Source: an uncultured Methylopila sp.
Lineage (GTDB): Bacteria; Pseudomonadota; Alphaproteobacteria; Rhizobiales; Methylopilaceae
Assembly (NCBI GenBank): GCA_902168115.1
Contig: CABHPB010000090.1
Coordinates: 1-58,828 of the forward strand
Reading direction: 5' to 3'
DNA: 58,828 bases
The number at the start of each line of letters is the position of its first letter. Position 1 is the first letter of the stretch. A program made the translations under genes and the position numbers. Below, in pieces: positions 16,406 to 25,038 of this stretch. Below the pieces are notes generated by a model that was given only the letters and a program-made list of their open reading frames with translations, was not told the origin of the DNA and did not search any database.

Positions 16406-17248
16406 TTACTTCAGCTTGCTCAGCGAGGTGTCGAAGGCGATCTTGCCGACCACCGTCGAGCCGCACCAGGTGCGGTTGCCGGTGTTGAACAGGCACTCGC
16501 CCTTGCCGAGGTTGGTGTCGGTGTAGCGAACGTCGAGCGTCATGGCCTTGTAGGTCGCGCCGCCGCCGATGTTCCAGGTCGTGAAGTCCTTGGCGTTGAA
16601 GCCGTTATTGGCCTTCTTGATCCACTGCTTGCCGAACTCGCCCGAGATGTAGAAGCCGAGGTTCGGGAAAGCCGCGACCGGGATGTTCACCTTCGGAACG
16701 AGCGAAAGGTAGAGCTCCTTGGCGCCGGTGTTGGCGTAGTCGGTGCTCGCCCAGATGTTCGCGGTCAGCGAGCCGAAGTCGCCGAAGGCGATGCTCGGCA
16801 GCGCCTTCACTTCCCAGTAGTCGGTCTGCTTCTGGCCCGGGAAGGTCTTGGTCTCGCCCGGGTACCAGTAATACAGGTAGCCGGCGTCGAGGGTGAACGA
16901 GCCCCAGGTGTGCCGGATGCCGGCGTAGAGGTCGATCTCGGCCGACGGATCGGTCAGGCCGTAGCGGGCCGGGAAGCTGACGCTGGACGACCAGACGCCC
17001 ACGTAGAACCAGTCGAGCGCCTGCAGCTCGACATAGCCCTGGATCGCCGGATCCTTCTTCGAATTCGTGACGCCGCGGAAGCGATAGTCGGTCACTCCGG
17101 CGACGCCGAAGGCGACGTCGAACAGCGACGGGACGGCGGCCTCGACGACAGGCGCCGGCTCGGCCAGATCGGCCGCCTGCGCGGCGCCGGTGGCCACGCA
17201 TCCCAACCCTGCGGCCAGCGCGACCGCCGCAATTGCGCACCTGTTCAT
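16406..17248 (-). CDS. TorF-family putative outer-membrane porin
   Basis: A 280-residue beta-barrel protein. N-terminal signal peptide with cleavage near GAAQA-AD, then alternating aromatic/polar strands typical of the TorF (Gcw_chp) family: VTDYRFRGVTNSKKDPAIQG, a start-of-barrel block diagnostic of the family, and YLYYWYPGE further on. Outer membrane; substrate unknown. The start ATG 17248 has AGGGGA upstream. It is a single-gene unit: 336 bp of non-coding DNA upstream and a strong terminator downstream. Confidence 0.85.
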   Translation of the reverse strand: MNRCAIAAVALAAGLGCVATGAAQAADLAEPAPVVEAAVPSLFDVAFGVAGVTDYRFRGVTNSKKDPAIQGYVELQALDWFYVGVWSSSVSFPARYGLTDPSAEIDLYAGIRHTWGSFTLDAGYLYYWYPGETKTFPGQKQTDYWEVKALPSIAFGDFGSLTANIWASTDYANTGAKELYLSLVPKVNIPVAAFPNLGFYISGEFGKQWIKKANNGFNAKDFTTWNIGGGATYKAMTLDVRYTDTNLGKGECLFNTGNRTWCGSTVVGKIAFDTSLSKLK

Positions 17249-17584
17249 GTCTTCGTCCCCTGCTGCCCAATCAACCCCGATGGCAGAACCCAAGAATGAC
17301 ACACGGGAACGGCATGAAAACTTACTGCTCGGCGCAAAACACATGGAGAGTCACGGATGATGCTTTTACGACACAGATGTCTCCGCGGCTCGTTCGAATG
17401 AAGATTGACTGATAAGGCGAGAAAAACATGCGGCGCCGATGGACGGGATAAGCATGAGATCGGATCGCCAGAACGTGATCCGGCGATTGGCGAGCGTTTA
17501 ATACGCATCGAGCCGCCGGAACGTCTTCCGGCGAGGACGAGCGGCTGTCACGGCGGCGTGAGCCGAAGGGCGTTGGACTGAGGT
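17249..17584. other. 336-bp intergenic region upstream of the TorF porin
   Basis: No gene seen. It must carry the porin promoter; the AT-richer part at about 17310-17450 is the likely place. Short frames here lack ribosome sites and family likeness. Confidence 0.5.
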
Positions 17585-18466
17585 CTAGTGATCCGGTTTC
17601 GGAACGATCACTTCCAGCGCCTTCGGCAGGATTTTGAAGGTCGCAGGGGTCTGGGTCAGGATTTCGCCGTCCGCGTTGATGCGTCGCGGCCGGCGGGTGC
17701 GGACTTCGAAGGCGTCTCCGCGCATTGACAGGATCTCTTTCCACGAGCCGTGCTGGCCGAATCGCAGCGCCTTCAGCATCAGCGCCAGCCGCCAGGCGCG
17801 TACGAATTCGAGGCTGTAGAGGTCGAGCCGGCCGTCGTCGATCGCGGCGTTCTCCTCGATCATGTTGCCGCCGCCGTAGAACACGCCGTTACCGACCGCG
17901 ACCTGAAGCGTGAGCAGCCGCACCGTGCGTCCCTCCGTGCGGATGTGGGCGCGAAAGGGTTTCATCCGGGACAGGGCTCGCATGGCGGCGACCGCGTAGC
18001 CGAGCCGGCCGAAGCGGCTCTTCAACTCGCTGGTCAGCTCGTGCGCCAGCTCCACGCTCAGGCCGAGGCTCGCGACGTTGAAGAACGGCACGTCGTTGAC
18101 GAGACCGAGGTCGATCGCGTGCGGCCGGCCCTCCGCCACGATGCGCGCCGCCTGTTCCACGTCGGCCGGGACGCCGAGCGTGCGGGCGAGGTCGTTGGCG
18201 GTCCCGACCGGGATCACGCCGAGCGGCTTGCGGACCTGAAGCATGCCGGGCGCCGCGGCGTTGAGCGTGCCGTCGCCGCCCGCGACGACGACCACGTCAT
18301 GCGCCCCCGCCCGCCGCACGATCGCCTCGGCGACGCCCTCGCGGCTGTCGCTCGACGCCCGCTCCGGCGCGACGCCATGGTCTCTGAGGCTCTGCTCGAT
18401 CCGCTCGGCCGCGTCGGCGCCGCTGCGGCTGTTGGCGTTGACGATCAGCAGGGCGCTGCGGGCCAA
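17585..18466 (-). CDS. Diacylglycerol kinase catalytic-domain lipid kinase (YegS/BmrU type)
   Basis: A 293-residue soluble lipid kinase. The nucleotide-binding GGDGTLN is at 63-69, followed by GVIPVGTANDLARTLGVP, the second conserved block of the DAGK family, and a C-terminal beta-sandwich with NADGE. Likely phosphorylates a membrane lipid such as diacylglycerol or phosphatidylglycerol, or a sphingoid; the substrate cannot be read from sequence. The start is TTG 18466, set by GAAGGACG upstream and by the position of the first conserved strand. It starts 13 bp after the MAPEG gene and is probably co-transcribed with it. Confidence 0.85.
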   Translation of the reverse strand: MARSALLIVNANSRSGADAAERIEQSLRDHGVAPERASSDSREGVAEAIVRRAGAHDVVVVAGGDGTLNAAAPGMLQVRKPLGVIPVGTANDLARTLGVPADVEQAARIVAEGRPHAIDLGLVNDVPFFNVASLGLSVELAHELTSELKSRFGRLGYAVAAMRALSRMKPFRAHIRTEGRTVRLLTLQVAVGNGVFYGGGNMIEENAAIDDGRLDLYSLEFVRAWRLALMLKALRFGQHGSWKEILSMRGDAFEVRTRRPRRINADGEILTQTPATFKILPKALEVIVPKPDH

Positions 18467-18479
18467 GGACGTGCGTCCT

Positions 18480-18872
18480 TCAGCGCAGGAGCAGCAGGAT
18501 CGCGGCGAGGCCGAGAACCAGGAAGGTGGCGATCACCCCGCCGCCGCGGCAGGCGAACTGCTGCGGGGAATCCTTGGGCGCGAGCATGCCGACCGGATGC
18601 AGGAGCCGAGCGACGAGCAGGACGATCAGCAGCGAGCGGACGACGGCCGGGCCGCCGCCGCCCGCCTCGTAGAGGCCGACCAGCAGCAGGGCGAAGGGCA
18701 CATATTCGGCGAAGTTCCCGTGGATCCGGATCCGCTTGAGCAGCCGACGGTCGCCGCCGTCGCCGTGCAGGACGTCGGTCGTGAGCCGTCCCGCCACGAC
18801 CCAGGCGGACAGAGCGACGTAGAGCAGCGCGAGCAGCGCGCCGTAAAAGGCGGTGAGGGCCGGAAAGGTCAT
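18480..18872 (-). CDS. MAPEG-family membrane protein
   Basis: A 130-residue protein with four hydrophobic segments and the MAPEG pattern RLLKRIRIHGNFAEYVPFAL (the R..gN..E..P motif) in the second half of the first third. MAPEG proteins in eukaryotes are glutathione transferases and leukotriene enzymes; bacterial members such as YecN are mostly uncharacterised. ATG 18872 gives an N-terminus (MTFPALTAFY) typical of the family; the longer open frame upstream is not supported. It is divergent from hyi with 133 bp between them. Confidence 0.85.
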   Translation of the reverse strand: MTFPALTAFYGALLALLYVALSAWVVAGRLTTDVLHGDGGDRRLLKRIRIHGNFAEYVPFALLLVGLYEAGGGGPAVVRSLLIVLLVARLLHPVGMLAPKDSPQQFACRGGGVIATFLVLGLAAILLLLR

Positions 18873-19005
18873 GCGGTCATCACGTCGGAGGGCTCGGCCT
18901 TGTCGTTGTAGCGCGCCGGCGGCCTTTTGGTCGGCCCCCGCCGCGGTTACAACGACGCCGCCCGCCGCCGGGTTCGAAATCCGTCGCCAGCCGATCCTGG
19001 AGCCG

Positions 19006-19788
19006 ATGCCGAAATTCGCCGCCAACGTCACGATGCTCTTCGCGGAGCTGCCGTTCCTCGACCGCTTCGCGGCGGCGCGACGAGCGGGCTTCGACGCCGT
19101 CGAGCTCCAGTTCCCCTACGCCTTCGAGCCGTCGGAGATCGCGTCGCGGCTCGCCGACGAGGGCCTCGAGCTCGTGCTGCACAACCTTCCGGCCGGCGAC
19201 TGGCGGGCGGGCGAGCGAGGGCTCGCCGTGCTGGCCGACAGGGAGGGCGAGTTCCAGGACGGGGTGAGGCGCGCGATCGACTATGCGGGCGTGCTTGGTT
19301 GCCGGCAGCTGAACTGCCTGACCGGGATCGCGCCGGAGGGCGTCGACGCGGCGCGGCTGCGCGCGCTCGTCGTCGAGAACCTGACCTATGCCGCCGCCGA
19401 GGCAGGACGGGCGGACATGCGGCTGCTGATCGAGCCGCTCAACACCCGCGACGCGCCGGGGTTCTATTTGAACCGGTCAGCGCAGGCGCTTGAGCTCATC
19501 GCCGAGGTCGGCGCGGACAACCTCTTCCTGCAGTACGACGTGTTCCACATGCAGGTGATGGAGGGCGATCTCGCGCGCACGATCGCGGCGAAGCTCGATC
19601 GCATCGGCCACATCCAGGTCGCGGACAATCCCGGGCGCGGCGAGCCGGGGACGGGCGAGATCAACTACCCGTTCCTGTTCGCCCATCTCGACGCCATCGG
19701 CTATGCGGGCTGGATCGGGGCGGAGTACCTGCCGCGCGGCCGGACCGAGGACGGGCTCGGCTGGCTCGCCGACGCAAGGGCCGGCTGA
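19006..19788 (+). CDS. hyi: Hydroxypyruvate isomerase
   Basis: A 260-residue TIM-barrel enzyme interconverting hydroxypyruvate and tartronate semialdehyde in glyoxylate metabolism. The N-terminus (KFAANVTMLFAELPFLDRFA) and the blocks LLIEPLN, QYDVFHMQ, HIQVADNPGRGEPGTGEINY and IGAEYLP are those of Hyi; they carry the metal-binding Glu/Asp/His residues. Length matches the usual 258-260. Start ATG 19006 has GGAG 5-6 nt upstream. A 2-hydroxyacid dehydrogenase that could act on hydroxypyruvate or glyoxylate is encoded far away at 54295. Confidence 0.9.
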   Translation: MPKFAANVTMLFAELPFLDRFAAARRAGFDAVELQFPYAFEPSEIASRLADEGLELVLHNLPAGDWRAGERGLAVLADREGEFQDGVRRAIDYAGVLGCRQLNCLTGIAPEGVDAARLRALVVENLTYAAAEAGRADMRLLIEPLNTRDAPGFYLNRSAQALELIAEVGADNLFLQYDVFHMQVMEGDLARTIAAKLDRIGHIQVADNPGRGEPGTGEINYPFLFAHLDAIGYAGWIGAEYLPRGRTEDGLGWLADARAG

Positions 19789-19798
19789 TCCCGGCGCT

Positions 19799-20614
19799 TC
19801 AGATGTAGGAGGTCTCGTCCTCGCCGCCGACCACCGTCTCCTTGGTGTTGTGGCGCCTCAGCGCGCGCTCGCCGGCGAGGCCGATGATCAGCGACATGAC
19901 GATCGCCACGAACAGGTAGACCAAAGCGAGCGACCGGCACTCGTATCCGCGATAAAACCCTTCGCGGAACAGCTCGATGACGTGAAGCAGCGGGTTCCAC
20001 GTGACCACGGAACGGATGTTCGGCGGCATGCGGTCGACGACGAACGAGAATCCCGAGGTCATGAAGCCGATGAGCAGGATGATGCCCTTGAAGTGGCTCA
20101 TGCCCGGCGCGATCACGAGGAGCAGCGCGAACACCAGCGCGAAGGCCAGCGTGTAGATCGCGCAGACGAAGAACGCCGCGATGCACAGCATGATGTCGTA
20201 GGGCATCGCGTCGTAGCCGAAGGCGGCGAGGAGACCCAGCACGCAGGCGAGCGCGATGCCGCCGGTGAGCATCTCGAGGATCCAGATCGAGTACATCGTG
20301 TCCATGCGGTAGAGCGTCGGCAGGCGCTCCCGCTTGTTGCGCGTCATCACCGCGGACATCTGGCCCGCCGCGGTCCGCCAGGTGCGCGCGATGACGATGC
20401 CGGTCGCGAAGAAGACCTCGTAGCTCGTCCCGACCGGCGGCACGCCAGCGCCGCCGCCCCTGATCGCCATCTTGAGCACGAACACCCATACGACCGGCTC
20501 GATGATCGCCCAGGCGTAGCCCGCGCGCGATCCGGCGTACTGCGTGCGGATGCGCCGCAGGATCAACGCGTAGATCGAGCGCGCCTGCAGCGCGGCGGAT
20601 CCGGCCAGGTTCAT
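19799..20614 (-). CDS. ABC-2 type polysaccharide-export permease (KpsM-like), orphan
   Basis: A 271-residue membrane protein with about six helices. The N-terminus (RSIYALILRRIRTQYAGSR followed by YAWAIIEPVVWV) is the hallmark of KpsM/Wzm-type permeases that export capsule or O-antigen polysaccharides across the inner membrane. Its ATPase (KpsT) and biosynthetic genes are not adjacent: neighbours are hyi and the ybbP-like permease. It may pair with an ATPase elsewhere in the genome. The gene is 10 bp from the convergent hyi stop. Confidence 0.82.
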   Translation of the reverse strand: MNLAGSAALQARSIYALILRRIRTQYAGSRAGYAWAIIEPVVWVFVLKMAIRGGGAGVPPVGTSYEVFFATGIVIARTWRTAAGQMSAVMTRNKRERLPTLYRMDTMYSIWILEMLTGGIALACVLGLLAAFGYDAMPYDIMLCIAAFFVCAIYTLAFALVFALLLVIAPGMSHFKGIILLIGFMTSGFSFVVDRMPPNIRSVVTWNPLLHVIELFREGFYRGYECRSLALVYLFVAIVMSLIIGLAGERALRRHNTKETVVGGEDETSYI

Positions 20615-20762
20615 GCGAACCCCATTGCTAGAGAGCGCCGGACAGGCGCCTCACAATCGCGGCGACAAGACGGCGTCGCCGATGCGGCATAGCACGGGCC
20701 GGAGCAAACATCCGATCGGGTCGGGCCGCAACGCGCGCTGCGACGCAGGGTTTGGCCCCCGC

Positions 20763-23372
20763 CTAAAGGCTTCTCAGATGCCGGGCCGGCTTCTCGCCGA
20801 GCGCGCGCCAGCTGCCGGCGAGACCGAGCAGGATGGTGACGGCGAGCGCCCCGAGCGCGGCGAGGCCCGCGCCCGGCCAGTCGAAGGCGAAGTCGATCTT
20901 CATGATGTCGGTCGTCACGCCCCAGGCCCCGAGAGAGCCGACGATCAGGCCGAAGACCGCCGTGACCAGGCCGAGCAGGGCGTATTCCGCCGCGAAGGCG
21001 GCGATCAGGCGCCCGCGCGTCGCGCCGAGCGTCTTCAGCACCACCGCCTCGTAGACCCGCCGGCGATGGCCGGCCGCGAGCGCGCCCGCGAGCACCAGCA
21101 TGCTGGAGACCAGCGTCACGCCGCTCGCGACGCGGATCGCGACGGCGAGGTTCTCGACGACCTTCGAGACCGAGGTCAGCGCGTCCTTCACGCGGATCGC
21201 GGTCACCGCCGGGAAGGCGCGGGTGACGTCGCGCATCAGCGCGAACTCCTGCGCGTCCGAGCCTCCGTTCGGGAAGGTCACGGTCGCGAGGTTCATGTAG
21301 GGCGCGCCTTTGAAGGCGTTGGGCGAGAACACCATGAAGAAGTTGATGCCGAGCGTCTCCCAGTGGATCTCGCGCAGGTTCGCGACCTTCGCCGTGATGA
21401 TCCGGCCGAGCACGTTGATGCCGACCTCGTCGCCGACGGACAGGCCCAGCGCCTTGGCGAGCCGCTGGTCGAAGGAGATCAGCGGCGGCCCGGAATAGTC
21501 CGGCGCCCACCACTCGCCCTCGACGACGGTCGAGCCCTTCGGAGGCTCGGCAGCGAAGGTGACGCCGCGGTCGCCCTTCAGCAGGCCGCGATATTCCGGG
21601 TCGACCGAGTTCTCGTCGAGCGGTTTGCCCTTCAGCGTCGCGAAGGAGCCGCGCAGCATCGGAACGCTCTCGAGCGTCGCGTCAGGCGCCTTGTCCTTGA
21701 TGAGGCTCGTGAAGGCGTCGCTGTCGGCGGCGGTAAGGTCGAGGAAGAAGAAGGACGGCGCCTTGGCCGGCAGCTCGTTGGAAAGCTGCTTGCGGATCGA
21801 GGCGTCGATCAGGGTGAGCGTCACCAGCAGCGCGAGCCCGAGTCCGAGCGACAGCACGACCGAGGGGGTGAGCGCGCCCGGCCGGTGCATGTTGGCGAGG
21901 GCGAGCTTGAGCTCGACCGACCTGGGGCGCGGCGCGCGCGCCGCGAGCCACATGATGGCGGACGCGACCAGCCGCAGCGCGAGGAAGGTCGCCACTGTCG
22001 CGACCACGAAGATGCCCGCGATCCGCGTGTCGTAGGCGGCGTAGACCGCGAGCCCGCAGAGCGCCGCGGCGAGCGCGAAGGTCGCCGCCACGTAGACGAG
22101 GCGCGGCCGGCGCGCCTCGGGCGCGACCTGCTCGCGAAACAGCGCCGCGACCGGCACGTCATGCGCCCGGCCGAGCGGCCAGACCGCGAAGGCGAGCGTC
22201 GTCAGCCCGCCATAGGCCAGCGCCAGCATCAGCTCGCGCGGATAGATGGAGGGCTCGATCGGGATCGGCAGCACGTTCTTCAGCGCCGCGACCGCCGCGA
22301 AGGGAAGCACCGCGCCGACGATGAGGCCGAGCCCGACGCCGAGCGCGCCGAGCGCCGCGACCTCCGTGAGGTGGATCAGGAAGACGGTGCGCCCGGAGGC
22401 GCCGATGCCCTTCAGGGTCGCGATGGTCTCGCGCTTGCGCTCGACGAAGGCGGCGACCGCGTTCGCGACGCCGACGCCGCCGACGATCAGCGCGGCGAGG
22501 CCGACGATCGTCAGGAACTGGGTGAAGCGGCCGACATTGCGTTCGAGCTGCGGGGCGGCGTTGAAGCGCGAGCGGGCGTTGAAGCCGGCCTCCGGCGCCT
22601 GTTTCTCGACGTCGACCAGCAGGCGCTTCACCGCCTCGTCGTCACGCGCGCCGTCGGGCAGGGCGAGGCGGTAGGAGTAGCGCACGAGGCTGCCGGGCTG
22701 CAGCAGTCCGGAGGCCTTCAGCGCGTCGAGCGAGACCAGCATGCGCGGGCCGAAGCCGACGCCCTCGGAGAGCCGGTCCGGCTCCCGCGTCAGCGCTGCG
22801 CGGACGTCGAGCTCGAGATTGCCGACGGTCAGCCGGTCGCCGACCTTGAGGCCGAAGCGCGCCAGCACCGCCGGATCGACCGCCGCGCCGAAGCGGCCGT
22901 CCTTCTGCGCGAGGATGTCCGGGATGGCGAGGGCGGGCTCCAGATCGGCCTTGCCGACCATCGGCCAAGCGCCGTCGACCGCCTTGAGCTCGACGAGGGT
23001 GGCGTCGCCCGAGGCGACGCGGGCCATGGCGCGCAGCGTCGCGACTTCGGAGACGCGGCCCTTGCGTTCGAGCATGGCGCGCTGCTCGGCCGTGATCTCC
23101 TGATGATGGACGGAGAAGGAGGCGTCGCCGTCGAGGATGGAGCGGCCCTCGCGCGCCAGCCCCTCGGTCAGCCCGCGCGCCAGCGAGCCGACGCCGGCGA
23201 TCGCCGCGACGCCGAGCGCGAGGCACAGCAGGAACACCACGAACCCCTGCACGCCGCCGCGCAGCTCGCGGCCCGCGAGGCGCAGCGCGATGGGGAGTTT
23301 GGCGAACCGGCCTGCGTGCTTCGAGACGGCCCTGCGGGCCTCCTCAGCATGAGGAATGTCGGAGGAGGCCAA
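20763..23372 (-). CDS. ybbP: FtsX-like ABC transporter permease (YbbP type), start reshaped by a repeat
   Basis: About 869 residues from the proposed start. An N-terminal membrane helix (GFVVFLLCLALGVAAIAGVG), large periplasmic domains and two FtsX four-helix groups are visible; RREL-GG and TLKGIGASGRTVF / LKTLGATRGRL are typical FtsX blocks. Partner of the YbbA-type ATPase upstream, probably a lipid or lipoprotein exporter of the MacB-like type VII family. No ATG exists in frame near the conserved start: a repeat (23312-23429) occupies this point. Available starts are GTG 23426 or TTG 23372, both inside the repeat. TTG is chosen because AGGAAG lies about 8 nt upstream. See the findings. Confidence 0.75.
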   Translation of the reverse strand: MASSDIPHAEEARRAVSKHAGRFAKLPIALRLAGRELRGGVQGFVVFLLCLALGVAAIAGVGSLARGLTEGLAREGRSILDGDASFSVHHQEITAEQRAMLERKGRVSEVATLRAMARVASGDATLVELKAVDGAWPMVGKADLEPALAIPDILAQKDGRFGAAVDPAVLARFGLKVGDRLTVGNLELDVRAALTREPDRLSEGVGFGPRMLVSLDALKASGLLQPGSLVRYSYRLALPDGARDDEAVKRLLVDVEKQAPEAGFNARSRFNAAPQLERNVGRFTQFLTIVGLAALIVGGVGVANAVAAFVERKRETIATLKGIGASGRTVFLIHLTEVAALGALGVGLGLIVGAVLPFAAVAALKNVLPIPIEPSIYPRELMLALAYGGLTTLAFAVWPLGRAHDVPVAALFREQVAPEARRPRLVYVAATFALAAALCGLAVYAAYDTRIAGIFVVATVATFLALRLVASAIMWLAARAPRPRSVELKLALANMHRPGALTPSVVLSLGLGLALLVTLTLIDASIRKQLSNELPAKAPSFFFLDLTAADSDAFTSLIKDKAPDATLESVPMLRGSFATLKGKPLDENSVDPEYRGLLKGDRGVTFAAEPPKGSTVVEGEWWAPDYSGPPLISFDQRLAKALGLSVGDEVGINVLGRIITAKVANLREIHWETLGINFFMVFSPNAFKGAPYMNLATVTFPNGGSDAQEFALMRDVTRAFPAVTAIRVKDALTSVSKVVENLAVAIRVASGVTLVSSMLVLAGALAAGHRRRVYEAVVLKTLGATRGRLIAAFAAEYALLGLVTAVFGLIVGSLGAWGVTTDIMKIDFAFDWPGAGLAALGALAVTILLGLAGSWRALGEKPARHLRSL

Positions 23373-23429
23373 TTTCAGATCTTCCTCATGCTGAGGAGCC
23401 CGCTGGAAGCGGGCGTCTCGAAGCACGCA
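23312..23429. repeat. Palindromic repeat, copy 2 of 3, across the ybbP start
   Basis: Ends GCGTGCTTCGAGACG and CGTCTCGAAGCACGCA frame two internal blocks TCCTCAGCATGAGGA and TCCTCATGCTGAGGAGC, making nested inverted repeats of about 118 bp. It lies between the ATPase stop (23452) and the first conserved codons of the permease, and is translated in the permease frame without a stop. In the frame of the GTGA that overlaps the ATPase stop it introduces a TGA. Confidence 0.88.
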
Positions 23430-23451
23430 TTCGGGTGATGCAGCATCTCGC

Positions 23452-24132
23452 TCACGCGGCTTCCGCCTCGGCTTCGATGCGGCCGGAGCGCAGGCGCACA
23501 ACGCGGCCGCATCGGGCGGCGAGCGCGGGGTCGTGCGTCACCAGCACGAGCGTCGCGCCGCGCTCGGCGCTCTTGGCGAAGAGCAGGTCGGCGATCTGTT
23601 TTCCGGTCGTCTCGTCGAGATTGCCGGTCGGCTCGTCGGCGACGAGGATTTCGGGGCGCGGCGCGAGCGCGCGGGCGAGCGCGACGCGCTGCTGCTCGCC
23701 GCCCGACAGCTGCGCGGGGTGATGGTTCTCGCGGTCCGAGAGGCCGACGGAGGCGAGCTCGGCCCGCGCCCGCTCGAAGGCGTCCGGGGCGCCGGCGAGC
23801 TCGAGCGGGGTCGCGACGTTTTCGAGCGCCGTCATGGTCGGGATCAGGTGGAAGGACTGGAACACGACGCCTATGTTCCGGCCGCGAAAGCGCGCGAGCT
23901 GGTCCTCGTCCAGCCCCGTCAGCTCCTCGCCCAGCGCCTTCACCGTTCCCCGGTCGGGCTTTTCGAGCCCCGCCAGCACCATGAGCAGCGTGGACTTGCC
24001 TGATCCCGACGGGCCGATGAGGCCGACCGCCTCTCCCCGCCCTATGTCGAGGTCGACGTCCTTGAGGATGTGCACCCGCGCCGCGCCTGAGCCCAGCGCC
24101 AGATTGACGCCACGGAGTTCGATCGCCGTCAT
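23452..24132 (-). CDS. ybbA: ABC transporter ATP-binding protein (YbbA/LolD type)
   Basis: A 226-residue ATPase of the MacB/LolD/YbbA group. Walker A GPSGSGKST near residues 39-47, Q-loop VFQSFHLIPTMTALENV, signature LSGGEQQRVALARAL and Walker B ILVADEPTGNLD, then the H-loop VTHD. It works with the FtsX-like permease downstream. The ATG at 24132 starts the conserved fold (TAIELRGVNL). It is divergent from tesA with 67 bp between starts, the arrangement conserved in E. coli (ybbAP-tesA), which supports the assignment. The stop overlaps a GTG (GTGA) that was probably the original permease start. Confidence 0.9.
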   Translation of the reverse strand: MTAIELRGVNLALGSGAARVHILKDVDLDIGRGEAVGLIGPSGSGKSTLLMVLAGLEKPDRGTVKALGEELTGLDEDQLARFRGRNIGVVFQSFHLIPTMTALENVATPLELAGAPDAFERARAELASVGLSDRENHHPAQLSGGEQQRVALARALAPRPEILVADEPTGNLDETTGKQIADLLFAKSAERGATLVLVTHDPALAARCGRVVRLRSGRIEAEAEAA

Positions 24133-24199
24133 GAAGTCATCGGTCTCGATTGCGGATGCGACGGGAGGGTCGCCGCTGCGACGCAGCATCCCGGCAGAT

Positions 24200-24871
24200 A
24201 TGGACTGGAACATGGCGCGCCAACCGTCGCGCCGCTCGGTTCTTGCGCTGATGCTTGCCGCTCTCGCAGGCGTGATGGGCGCCCGGCCCGCCCGCGCCGC
24301 CGATCCGGTGCGCCTCGTCGCGCTCGGCGACAGCCTCACCGCCGGCTTCGGCGTCGGGCCGAAGGACGCTTTTCCGGTCAAGCTGGAAGCCGCGCTGAAG
24401 GCCAAGGGGCGCAACGTCGCGATCTCGAACGCGGGCGTTTCCGGCGACACCTCAACCGGCGGGGCCGACCGGCTCGACTGGTCGGTGCCGGACGGGACCG
24501 ACGGCGTGATCGTCGAGCTCGGCGCGAACGACATGCTGCGCGGGCTCGACCCGGAGGTCACGCGCAAGGCGATCGGCCGCATCCTCGACGGGCTGAAGGC
24601 GCGCAACATCCCGGTCCTGCTGACCGGCATGCGCGCCGCGCCCAATCTCGGGCCGGATTTCGGCAAGCGCTACGAGGCGGTGTTCACCGACTTCGCGAGG
24701 GATCGCGGCCTCGACTTCTATCCGTTCTTCCTCGACGGCGTGGCGGGCGACCGCGCGCTTAACCAGCAGGACGGCATCCATCCGAACCCCAAGGGCGTCG
24801 ACGTCATCGTCGGCAAGATCCTGCCGACGGTCGAGCGCTTCCTCGACAAGGTCGAGGCCGGGCGGGGGTAG
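24200..24871 (+). CDS. tesA: Periplasmic arylesterase / acyl-CoA thioesterase I, SGNH hydrolase
   Basis: A 223-residue SGNH-fold hydrolase with an N-terminal signal peptide (RRSVLALMLAALAGVMGARP, cleavage near ARA-AD). Catalytic blocks: GDSLTAGFG with Ser45, the oxyanion Gly near SGDTS, GAND with Asn110, and DGIHPNPKG with Asp191 and His194. Periplasmic enzyme that cleaves acyl thioesters and esters. ATG 24200 or ATG 24212 are both possible; the second gives MARQPSRRS, a more usual signal-peptide start. Divergent from ybbA. Confidence 0.92.
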   Translation: MDWNMARQPSRRSVLALMLAALAGVMGARPARAADPVRLVALGDSLTAGFGVGPKDAFPVKLEAALKAKGRNVAISNAGVSGDTSTGGADRLDWSVPDGTDGVIVELGANDMLRGLDPEVTRKAIGRILDGLKARNIPVLLTGMRAAPNLGPDFGKRYEAVFTDFARDRGLDFYPFFLDGVAGDRALNQQDGIHPNPKGVDVIVGKILPTVERFLDKVEAGRG

Positions 24872-24889
24872 GGACTTTCACCGCCGGAC

Positions 24890-25001
24890 TGCGTGCTTCG
24901 AGACACGGCCCTCGCGGGCCGCTCCTCAGCATGAGGACCGGTGGCGCGCGCTGCGCCCCTCATGCTGAGGAGCCCGCCCAGCGGGCGTCTCGGAGCACGC
25001 A
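24890..25001. repeat. Palindromic repeat, copy 3 of 3
   Basis: About 112 bp between tesA and the aldo/keto reductase gene. Ends GCGTGCTTCGAGAC and GTCTCGGAGCACGCA; internal blocks CTCCTCAGCATGAGGA and CCTCATGCTGAGGAGCC. Same family as the copies at 181-300 and 23312-23429. Confidence 0.88.
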
Positions 25002-25038
25002 GTCGGCCGATCAATCAAATCCAGAACGGGAAAAATCC

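Noticed and set aside
20613-23438. A 941-codon plus-strand frame opposite the ybbP-like permease
   Set aside because: Antisense shadow: Arg/Glu/His-rich, no ribosome site, opposite a well-matched FtsX-type permease.
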